From: Bromus sterilis
Taxonomy: Eukaryota > Streptophyta > Magnoliopsida > Poales > Poaceae
Length of the DNA stretch: 64,000 nucleotides
NCBI GenBank assembly: GCA_950022295.1
Contig: OX465599.1
Location: 273,627,501 to 273,691,500, forward strand
Direction of reading: 5' to 3'
The notes under the pieces were generated by a model. That model did not search any database and had not been told where the DNA came from. It worked only from the letters and a program-made list of their open reading frames with translations. Below, piece after piece: positions 54,482 to 64,000 of this stretch; the stretch's first letter is position 1, and each line of letters opens with the position of its first letter. Made by a program: the position numbers and the translations under genes.

Positions 54482-56773
54482 TGTCATACCCCAACTTTTA
54501 TGCTAAATTTAGGGGTAACAAAAACTTGCTAAAGTTGTGATGTGATGCAAATAAAATTTCCTTGCCATGCTTGCCTTATGCTTTGTTGCTATGTCATGCT
54601 TGTTATCTTCTTGCCTTGTGCTGATGCCTTGCTTTGTTTTCCCTGGTCATGCCAAAAAGAATAAACCAATAAAAATAATTAGCACATACCACACATATTG
54701 ATCTACCAACATATCACCACCATAGCAGATTTGCATCATTAATATTTTCAGCAAATAAAGTTTTGCTTGCATAGAAATTCATTATTTAAATAACTAAAAA
54801 TACCTCTATAGCAGAAAGTATTTAATTAAAAGATATAAAAAGGGCTAAATAATTTATTACTATTACTATAATAGTAATAATATTATAAACATAATAAAAA
54901 AATTCTCTAATTTTTTTAAATAAATTAGGATGTTACTCCAGGAGTTTTATAAATTATTTTGGAGGTTTGAACTTGAAATTTCGTTTCAAATTTAAACCAA
55001 ACCGGAGGTAAAACTTTTGCAAAACTGGTTTTATTTGTATGAAAAAAGAACCCGGGCCGAACCCCATCCCCACTCTCCTCCCGCACGTTCCCGCCTCGCC
55101 CTCACCTCTCTCGTCCTATATAAACCCCCTCCCCATCGCTCCCCTCTCCCCACTCCACTCACCACACCAACTCCCCACCCCGGCCTGAGTAGTAGCAGAA
55201 GATCAGAGAAGAAGGAAGTAATAGTAGGAGGAAGGAAAGGAAGAAGGAGAAGAGAAGGGAGGAGGAGAGGGCCGGCCGGCGAGCCCCCTCTCCGTCCCAC
55301 GCCGGAGCCGACGCCGGAATGAGCCGCCGGCGACAAGGACAAGGAGGAGTCGCCGCCCACGTCTACTGGACCCGACGGTCTACCCCAAGCCACCGCCGTT
55401 CGCAACTGTATCGAGCTCTTTCGACGCCAAAAACGGGTTGCCCCTGCCCCGCCGCACCTCCGCTGCCGTTCCTCGCCGCCAACCGCCGCCGGAAACGCCT
55501 CTGATGATCTCCCGAACCTCTCCTCTCCGCCTTGGTCGCCCGCGTTTTCCCACGTCAAGCGCCATGTGTTTGGAGGAAAATGGACCCCCCACGCCTGGCC
55601 GCTTCTCCCCCGCCCCTTGCCGCCGTCCGCCGGCCACCGGAGGGCCGCCTGCGAGGTCCGGCTCGCCCCTGGCCGCCATGGCCAGTGCCCAGGCCGACTG
55701 GCCTGTCCGTGGGAAGAAGACGGCCCCTGGCCGTCAGATCATACTTGATCCAACGGCCAGGAAAGGCCCGTACCCCTTCGCTTATTAAAAAAAAAGAAGA
55801 AAAAAACAAAAACAAAAACACAGCAGCCGCTGCGCGGGCTCGGCCCACTAGAGGCAAGCACATGTGGGCGCCGGTTAGCCCAGGCCGGCCTGCTGACCCC
55901 TTTTATTTTTTTTAAATCTGAAAAACCTTTAGAATATTAGAAAAATATATATATCTCAGAAAAATATGAAATAAACTTTTGTGATGTTCATAGATTTATG
56001 CTTTATTTTTCTGCATGTGTAGAATTTTGTTTTGCTTAATTAAATTTGTGACCTTTTATTATTATTTTCAATGCTAGTTAAATTTTCTTAAATTGTTTGT
56101 TAGTAATATTAATTTGTTAGATAATTATTAAAAAAGCCTTTTGTCAGTAGGATTTTGATATGCATTTAGTTAATGAAAATAAAATTATTTAAAAAGAAAT
56201 TAGTGATAAAATTGAGTGAAAAACAATGGTCAAGTTAAGATTTGTTGTAATATAATCTTGTTTTAATAATCTTATTAAAAAAATTCCAATGTCGTGCTAT
56301 AAATTTTAACCTTGTTGAGTTTTTTAAAAAAAATTTAAATCTTAGTAAATAGAAAACCTTGAAAATTGTTTTGTCCTTTGTTGCCTGTGTCTTTGTTTGT
56401 AAAATTGAGTGATGTTGTGCTTGCTATTGCCTCGTTGTAATATTATGATTTTCCTTGTTTCGCAACGTGTAGACGAGACGATTGACCCTGCAGGACAAGA
56501 CTACCTCCAAGCTTCCCCCGAGACTGACCAGGAGACCACCGTCGACGAAGGCAAGCCACCGTCAAAACTCAAACTTCGCTTTACCCATTTTTTTACTTTC
56601 CTTTTTATCATGTATATTATATCATGCTATTATCTTCATATGGGTTGGGATTGTATTAGTGATATTAGAAAAACTCCACACCACCCCATAGCCTACCTAT
56701 TTGGGAAAAACTAAGTAGAACTCCGATGATCCCAACATTCTGTCGAGACCATCACCTAGCTCTAGTAATTAGC
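54482..56773 (+). mobile_element. Long Gypsy LTR (TGTCATACCCC type), 3'-truncated
   Basis: Begins TGTCATACCCCAACTTTT, cutting family A homology exactly. It has an AT-rich start, a TATATAAA at 55117-55124 with a C-rich surrounding, a GC-rich leader (55040-55750) and a T-rich tail, the plan of a chromovirus LTR. No coding region is recognised; the open frames in the GC-rich part run on both strands. It stops at the Copia LTR at 56774 and no target duplication can be tested. Confidence 0.6.
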
Positions 56774-58446
56774 TGTTGGGGATCGGCGCAGAAAACAAAA
56801 AAATTCCTACCTACGAGTCCCGAACCCAAGATCTATGCTATGCTGATGTATGTAACGGAAGGAATCGGTGTTCATACCTTTGAAGACCGAAAGAGGGAAA
56901 CATTCCTCGAACGTGGTTGGCGTAGACTCTGATCCTAAGACCTCCCTGTCGTGTTGAAGAACCTCCGACGATGAAGTAGCACCACATGTGTAGTGCCTCG
57001 CGGGATTATACACGTACGATGCAACCGACGTCCCTCCGGGCTCCGAACCAGAAGAGCAGCGGAAAGAAGATTGATCTGAATCCCGATTCCGGCAGCGCGA
57101 CGGCGTCCGGATGATGGTGAAACCCCCAACCAGGTGAAAACTCCAAACCAGGGGAGTCCGCTCTAGGTCGTAGAAAGAGAGAGAGAGAGAAACTCAATGT
57201 TATGTTGAAAAAGGCACCCCACCCCTCCTTATATAGGCCAAGGAGGGGCTCCACCCCCTCCCCTTCCCCCATGTGGGACTAAACCCCCAAGGGGGGAAGT
57301 AGTGCGGCTAGGAGGGGGGATGGGCCCCTCCCTTGGCGCCAAGCCCAAGGGGGGAGGCTCCCCTTTCCCCTCATGGGCCTTTTAAGGCCCAAATACCTTT
57401 TCACCTTTTTAATTAATTATTTAAATCATTTTTAATATTTAATTCTGTCAATTAAATAATAAAACATATTTAAACATTAATATATATTATTTTGAACCTT
57501 TCAAAATATCCAGAACAGCTTCCGACACCTCCCGGTACATTTTCGGTGTTTTCTCTCTTTTCACCGATGATCCCGAATCAATCCTTAATGCATCGATTGC
57601 CCTTAAGTGTGACACCCTACGGTCTGGGAAACATTAGACATGATCGAGACACTCTCTGACCAATGACCATCATGTGGGATCTGGTTACAATCCTTGATGT
57701 GCCCCTACGCTTCCATCGAATAAACTTCATCGCTGTTGAACCATTAACAATATGACTTTATCCCTTTGTGCTTCGGTAATATGTTTATCCGAGGTATGAT
57801 CGTCGGTATCCAATACCTAGTTCTTCCTCGTCTTCGACATAACATGTTTACTCGTCTGTGAATATTACATCTCTTGTGACCTAGTCACTTTCTTGCAAGC
57901 TATTGATGCAACACCACCGAGTGGGCCCAGAGTATCTATCTGTCACTCGGATTGAAAAATCCCGCTCTGATCTATTTCATACTCCTCAACATATCTACTT
58001 CGGAATACCCAAGATACACCTTTTCAGTTACCATGTTTCAGTGTAACGGTTAATGCACTCAAAGCATCCTAATAGATAGCAATTATGTATGATCATCACG
58101 GTCTAAGGATTCAGTCACTATGTTATTAAGTCATCGCAATGCTGAACTTATGTGACTTGATCACACTGCAATGCTTAAGGTGGGTGTGTGTCCATCACAT
58201 CATTCTCCTAATGATATGACCTCATTGTCAATAGACTATTATGTTCTCATGATCAGGAAACCTTGATCATCGATTGCCCAATGAACTAGTATGCCGGAGT
58301 TTAACTAGGGACCAGGTTGTTATATATCACACGTGTATTAATGTTTCTGCTTAATACAGTTTCTAGCACAATATATAACGTATTATGAACAAATAGATAT
58401 GTGACAAATATCTTTATTAATTTGCCTCTAGGGCACATATCCAACA
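56774..58446 (-). mobile_element. Copia LTR (BARE/Angela-like), 1673 bp, no target duplication
   Basis: Ends TGTTGGGGATC and CATATCCAACA. The minus strand begins TGTTGGATATGTGCCCTAGA, close to the BARE/WIS/Angela start. A TTATATA at 57229-57235 is a likely TATA region on the minus strand. The flanking pentamers TTAGC and TACAG do not match, so it is not a simple solo LTR; recombination between different copies or a flanking deletion is likely. Confidence 0.82.
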
Positions 58447-59807
58447 TACAGACCAAATCCAAGCAGCAAGAGATTGTCTAGGTGTTTCAGAGTTACCCCT
58501 CCACAGACATTGCCTCTGAATGCGTTCAATCTGTTTGAAGATACCCTGAGGGATAGCTAGACTACCAAGAAAATAAATGGGCATGGAGGATATGACAGAG
58601 TTCAGAAGCTGCAGTCTAGCACCTTGATTAAGCATTGCAGAGCTAGCAGAAAAAATCTTCTTTCTATCCTGTCAACCAGAGGCATCAGATCCTGAATTGT
58701 GGGTTTAGTGGTGCCCAAAGGCAAGCCCAGATAGGTGAAAGGTAGTTGTCCAATGCTACAACCCAAAACAGCAGCCATGCTAGAAGAATCCTCCACAGAA
58801 ACATTTAATGGAACCATAGATGACTTGCTGAAGTTTACCTTGAGCCCAGTTGAAAGGTGAAAATCATTCAACGTCTCTTTCAGTGCCAGCAACTGTCTCT
58901 CTTCAGCAGGGACCACTAAGATGGTATCGTCCACATACTGAATAATGGGAAAGTATGGATCATGAGATGGAATAGGCATGGATAAAATGCCATTGTGTAA
59001 CATGTTGTTCACCACAGATTGTAGCAGATCAGCTGCCAACACAAAAAGTAAAGGGGACAAAGGATCACCCTGCCTGACCCCCCTTCTGAAGTAAAATTGT
59101 TTGCCTGGAACTCCATTTAACAAAATGGAAGATGATCCAGAGCACATGATATCCCTGATCCATCCAATCCACTTATCGGAGAAACCTTTGTGCTGAAGAA
59201 CTTTGAAGATGGCCTCATGTTCAATTGTGTCAAATGCTTTAGCAAAATCCATTTTGAGAATGAGCAAAGGTTTCTTAGATTGCTTACACTGGTGAATATA
59301 TTCAAAAGCCCGGGCAATACAGTCCTGGATGGATCTTGATATGAGAAATCCATACTGATTCATGTGGATGCATCTCAGAATGACTTTCTAAAGTCTATTA
59401 GCCAGAAGTTTAGTCAAGAACTTGAGGCAAGTGTTTGTTAGAGATATGGGCCTAAAATCATTAGGGCATACAGGAGCAAGCATCTTTGGAATCAAAGCAA
59501 TAAGGGATCCATTCAAGCATTCCAACTTTAAATTACCAGAAGCAAACTGATTAACAAGGTCCATGAAATCAGATTTGATGATTGGCCAACATTTTTTCAG
59601 AAACAAACCATTAAAGCCATCAGGCCTAGGTGCTCTATCCACAGGCATGTCCTTCAAAATAGAGTCAATTCAAATTTGAGTGAATGGTGCATCTAGATCT
59701 TGCAATCCATCCACAGGAGATAGGAGGATAGCTAAATCAAACTTCATTTGGATTTCCTGAGAAACACCCATTCCGTCTCTGAAAGAATTCCACAGTAGCC
59801 CTGCCAT
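58447..59807 (-). pseudogene. L1-type LINE reverse transcriptase, fragment
   Basis: Minus-strand coding in three frames (59657-59388, 59363-58602, 58635-58447). Motifs: APRPDGFNGLFLKKCWP, LIALIPK, DFRPISLTN, LLANRL, then a stop where Gln is expected, QYGFLISRSIQDC, KMDFAKAFDTIEHEAI, GVRQGDPLSPLLFVLAADLL, IQYVDDTILVV, FTYLGLPLGT, and, after a frameshift near 58630, LLNSVISSMPIYFLGSLAIP. This is ORF2 of a plant L1-clade LINE; the endonuclease and the C-terminal part are missing. The right end joins family A DNA near 59808. Confidence 0.9.
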
Positions 59808-60866
59808 TTGAGGTTGCTATTCTTTTGTAGTAGTAACTTGCAATAGTTTTGAGGTATTGCTTTGATTAATGTTTGGACTTTTGGTGTCAAGAGCTTTAGC
59901 CTATTAGTGATAGATGTCGTATTTAGGGCAATCCGTGTTTATTTTCAAGACCTACAAAATTAGTTGAGAACTCTAGCTACTAGATGGATCACTACTCTTC
60001 TGAGGGGTAGGATATTAGAGTACACTACATGAAACAAGAGTTTTGCCGTCAGCCAAAGCTGAAGGCAAACATATGAATAGCTGATGGCAAAGCCTTTCCC
60101 GTCAGCTCCACGACGGCAAACCTGTTGTCAGCTCATCAGTCGGCAGTGAGCTGCTTTGCCGTCAGCTTAAGATCGACCGACGGCAAAGCCTTTGCCGTCA
60201 GCCTTTTTGTACCGGCTGACGGCAAAGCCGCTCGTACGGGCAACTCTGACTTAACCCCCGTGGGCTGAGTTAACGGCGTGCATTGCCGTCAGCTAGCCGT
60301 TCGGCTGACGGCAAGGCCCTTGCCTGGGCCCGGGTGTCAGCAGTTTGCCGTCGGCTTATGGAGGGCTGACGGCAGCCAGCCAACCCAAATGGTCACTGCC
60401 ACAACCCAGATTGCACAGGCTGTCGCCACGTGTCCTCTTTGCCGTCAGCTTGCCGACGGCAAAGCTCTTTGTTTCTTTATTTTTAATTTGTTTTCTTTAG
60501 TTCCCTGCATTTAAACAATAATATATATATATACAGAACTCTATTGCATACAAAAATTTCCCAACATGATATATTATAGTGCACACATGTATCTACAAGT
60601 CATCTCCATCCCACAAGTCTACTAGTGCATACAAAAAGTTTAAAACAACAACAATGATATATATACACCATCGCACAAGTCCACTACATAACCACAAGCG
60701 TCTACAAAGGCCACCACTATGCCAAGTGTTCATACAAATAGTTTAAAAGTGCCCAACATCGCACAAGTGCATATATAAAGACTAACATCCTATATCTAGA
60801 ACAAAGAAGCATCCATCCATGCATAAAGGCAAATCTGCAAAATGAAAACATAAACATATGTTAGTT

Positions 60867-61090
60867 ATGTAAAAAAGAAAAAGAAGAAAAGAAGAAGAGT
60901 AAGGTGAAGAAGAGTAAGGAGAAGAATAGGAAGAATAAGAATAAGATGAAAGGAAGAAGAGAAGATGGAGAAAAAGAAAGAAGAGAAAAAGTAAGAATAA
61001 GAAGAACTTTTCTTCTTTTACTTTCTTTTTCACCTCTTTCTTCTTCACTTCTTTATTTTCCTCCTATCCTTCTTCTTATTCTACAATACT
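60867..61090. repeat. Purine tract followed by pyrimidine tract in CACTA
   Basis: 60867-61003 is almost only A and G on the plus strand; 61009-61090 is mostly C and T. The two arms are roughly complementary in composition (GAAGAAGAG / CTTCTTCAC) and could form a hairpin or triplex. Confidence 0.75.
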
Positions 61091-61109
61091 TGTTCTTCTT
61101 AGACCTCAA

Positions 61110-61625
61110 GATCTAAATATATCTCATTTTAGATCTAACTAAGTCATTAATTCATTTTTGAGCTTTATATGCGAAGTATAAGCCATTTTTAGGTTTATAA
61201 GCCACTTAAGCTAGTAAATTCATTATTGAGCTTTTATAAGACAAGTATAAGTCATTGTTGAACTTAATAAGCTTATAAAATCTAATTTGAGCTTTAAAAG
61301 CTATAAAGCCAAGTTTGAGCTTTATAAGCTTATAAAGTCACTATTGAGCTTTTAGAAGCCAAGTATAACTCAATTTTCATCGAACTACGCTATTAACATC
61401 ATTTTTCAGCTTTATGAGCTTATGAAGTCATTGAGGAGCTATTATAAGCCAAGTATAAGTCATTTTTTAGGTTTACAAGCTTATAAAGCCAAGTATAAGC
61501 TTTATAAGCTTATATAGTCATTTTTTAGCTTTTATAAGTCAAGAATAAGTAAATATTTATATAACTAAGCTATTACTACCATTATTGAGCTTTATGAGTA
61601 TATAAAGTCATTGATGAGCTTTATG
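61110..61625 (+). repeat. Diverged tandem repeats of about 60-70 bp in CACTA
   Basis: Repeated TGAGCTTTATAAGCTTATAA and CCAAGTATAAGTCATT blocks in variable spacing. The embedded TATAAGCTTATA is palindromic. Confidence 0.75.
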
Positions 61626-64000
61626 TAACTTACCGGAGGCCACCTCAAGGCTGAGAAGCGCCGCCACGTGGGTTGCTCGGGGATTCACTAGGAGATTCTT
61701 GTGGGTTGTGAGATGCAGCTCCGGAATTATACTGCAACAAAGGATGAGTTGCAATGTGGTAAGCATGATGACACTTGATGGTACAAGACCGGGCTATATT
61801 GATCATTGAAAAAAACTTACCGTTCCGGGAGGAGAAACGATAGGCGTCGGCATCGGTGGAGGGGTAAGACCTTGCTTCTCCCACATACTCTGCGAATAAC
61901 AAAATGAAAAAAAACAGATTCTAATAACAAAATGAAAACAAACAATAAATACTAAACAAACAATAAAAACAGGGGAGCGGGGGCTGCTCACCGGCCAGGG
62001 GGAGGAGGAGGGGCTGTCCACGGTGAGGAGGAGGTCGGTGTTGGCCGGAGGACAGGCCGCCGCCGCTGCGCGAGGAGGGCAGCCCCCGGTAGAGAGAGCA
62101 CGGGGGCGGGGGCGGCGGCCGCGAGGAGAGTACGGGGGTGGGGGTGGGGGCGGCGAGCACGGGGGCGGCAGCGGCGGCGGCGGGGGGGGGGGGTGACTGG
62201 GTGGTGGTAGTGGCGGCGGCGACGTGCGTCGGGGAGGGAGAGGAAGGGGAGTATGGTGAGTGGGGTGGGGGCTAGGGCACGGGGGGGGGGGGGGGTTATG
62301 GACAGGCTATGCCATCAGCCGGCTGACGGCAGCGTCTGCCGTTAGGCTATGCCGTCAGCCAACTGACGGCAAACCTGGGCGCCGTTACCTCGTGGCTAGA
62401 AGGGACACGTGGCCTGCGGGTGGACGTCAGCCGTCCTTCGCCGTCAGCTTTGTTCCTTTTTGTCGTCAGCCAGCTGACGGCTTAGCCAAGGCTGACGGCA
62501 TATATTCCCTACGCCGTAAGCTAAACGTTGCCGTCAGCTTGGCCCAGGGCTAACGGCATAGGAACCTTTGCCGTCAACCCCGATGGAAAGCTGACGGCAA
62601 AACTCATGTTTCCTGTAGTGGTACACTCACGTACCATGAGTCGAGGATGCACAAGGATAGCCAAACCCCCATAAACACCTCCTCGGGGTACTTGTCTCTT
62701 TGTGAACCTCCTTACTAGATTGAGAGTTATCGATAATAAGTGCATGAGTTCTTTGGACTAATGTGAGTATTCGAAAGTTGACACTTCCACCTTCCCATAT
62801 TTTTCTAGACTCTCCTATGCCATGCGTTGCTTTTTTCTCACTCCGGGAGTTAGCGTCCACCTTCGCCGGTACATCCAAACCCTTGGCACTATACGCTCTG
62901 TCATCATAAACCTCCTTATATCTTTCCTCAAAACAGCCACCATACCTACCTATCAAGGAATTTCCATAGCCTTTCCGAGATACATTGCCATTAAACTTCC
63001 TTCTTCTCATGCCTTGATCTTCATGTCATACATGCTACTTGCTTGATCGATGAGCCGCATGCTAGTTGGGACTTTCCCTAATCATTGCTACATGACGCGC
63101 TAGTATCATTGCATATCCTGCTACACTGGTAGAGGCATACATTTGCATACATCATGATAGTTACATCTTCTTTATGATTTGAGTACTTTGTAAAGTATGA
63201 AAGATCTTCTATACTTCTTGTAATATATAGAGAGTTGCCCCTAAAGTGAGGAAAAGATCCCAAAGAGGAAAAATTAAAAGATCCCAAAGTGGACAAATGA
63301 GAGAGAAATAGAAAGAGCCATTGAGGCCACCAAAAAAATACAAACAAATATAAAAAAAGAGAAAAGGAAATAAAAAGAGAGAAGGGGGCACACTACTATT
63401 CCTTTTTAGATATCCACACTCGTACTACCTCTTATATCTTTTACTCCTTAGAGATTATCATTCATGCATATAGCTATGTGGGGACCTTCACACTATAGAA
63501 CTTGGCTTGTATATTCCAATGACGAGCCTCCTCAAATGAGCTCTAGGTCTTCTTGAGCAAGCAAGTTGGATGCACCCCCACTAGTTTCATTGGAGAGCTT
63601 ACCTTAGCTCACATGTGCATCCGTTGCATGAGTGCTCAAAATGTCTTTCTCTCGCCTATGATTGTCCTCATTGATGTGAGCTTTTCACACCTTTTTTGTC
63701 TTCCTCCTCCACCATATTCTCTCTTTGCCATCCTAAGTGTCAACTTTCTTGCTTACGCTCATCCATTACATGAGTGCTCAAAATGTCGAAAAGGGAGTGG
63801 ATCATTTTGAATTGTACATGGCTAGTGGTCTGGGGATGAGTCAAGATAAGATTCCAAAGAAGACCAAGTGTGAAACTTTAGTAGATTGAGTTCTCAACAT
63901 AAAAATACTTTTTCTCGTATATCCCTATCCCCTTTCTTGCACGCAAACACCATTTGGAGACATTCGAGTCACGGACAGCGAGAGCTCTTGCACCTTTGTG

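Larger units (their letters stand above)
60023..62620. mobile_element. Non-autonomous CACTA transposon (2598 bp)
   Basis: Terminal inverted repeats CACTACATGAAAC and GTTTCCTGTAGTG, with the 3-bp duplication GTA (60020-60022, 62621-62623); the copy at 12834 has one GTA. Subterminal arrays of TTTGCCGTCAGC and GCTGACGGCAAA occupy about 60040-60460 and 62300-62600. The interior has a purine/pyrimidine block, TATAAGCTTATAA-type repeats and a GC-rich stretch, but no TNP2 or TNP1-like protein. It would need a transposase in trans. Confidence 0.93.
59808..64000 (+). mobile_element. Family A Gypsy internal region interrupted by CACTA
   Basis: 59808-60022 matches 12605-12835, and 62624-64000 matches 12836-13191 plus 24658-25690. 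The gene-free internal region continues to the window end, where about 180 bp more would reach the expected 3' LTR. It is the uninterrupted relative of the Copia target (ACATTGCC at 62986) and carries the CACTA element. Confidence 0.88.

Noticed and set aside
55017..55915. Pro/Arg-rich frames on both strands after a TATATAAA
   Set aside because: GC-rich LTR leader; no recognisable domain and overlapping frames of similar length on both strands.
61645..62553. Pro-rich and Gly-rich frames inside the CACTA element
   Set aside because: Low-complexity translations of GC-rich and poly-G DNA; no TNP1 or TNP2 resemblance.

Overview
The window is plant nuclear DNA, most likely from a Triticeae grass (wheat, barley, rye or Aegilops type). 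This is an inference from the kind of repeats present: Athila-like Ty3/Gypsy LTRs beginning TGATACGTCC, a long chromovirus LTR beginning TGTCACAACC, a Tat-lineage Gypsy, BARE/Angela-like Copia LTRs beginning TG(A/T)(A/T)GG, a Maximus-like Sirevirus, L1-type LINE fragments and CACTA transposons. Almost everything is transposable element, in nested layers. One short, GC-rich, TATA-driven reading frame (30554-30919) is the only plausible host gene.

Layout. 1-9029: fragments of a Sirevirus, an Athila-like LTR, a minus-strand Tat-like remnant full of tandem repeats, another Athila-like LTR piece, a minus-strand chromovirus LTR and an unclassified GC-rich segment. 9030-27510: a complete but non-autonomous Athila-like element (family 'A', target duplication GCGCC), itself split by a Sirevirus-like Copia element at 13192-24652 (target duplication CATTG). 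Inside the Copia element the gag-pol-env block is inverted relative to its LTRs. 27511-29694: unclassified segment and a CACTA-like end with long internal repeats. 29695-31204: the putative gene and its promoter. 31205-31898: LINE 3' fragment. 31899-52177: a second, decayed Athila-like element (family 'B'). It is broken by a deleted chromovirus (32097-36335, ATGAG) in its 5' LTR and by a Tat-lineage element (40404-51099, TGGGG) in its integrase gene; the Tat element carries a solo Copia LTR (42993-44687, GAAAC) in its reverse transcriptase. 52178-54481: minus-strand 3' part of another family A element. 54482-56773: long LTR. 56774-58446: Copia LTR without target duplication. 58447-59807: LINE reverse transcriptase. 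59808-64000: family A internal DNA split by a 2.6-kb CACTA element (60023-62620, GTA).

Most coding regions are dead: frameshifts, C-to-T type stops, and lost catalytic residues (protease and integrase Asp-to-Tyr changes in the Tat element). The exceptions are the open Sirevirus pol (18969-22238), an env-position ORF behind a roughly 600-base ATG-free leader (23323), and an intact antisense ORF in the Tat element (48698-49288) that appears to encode a B3-type DNA-binding domain and has its own TATA box. These last two, plus the inverted Sirevirus, are the most notable observations. All homology statements are by-eye recognition; no search was run.
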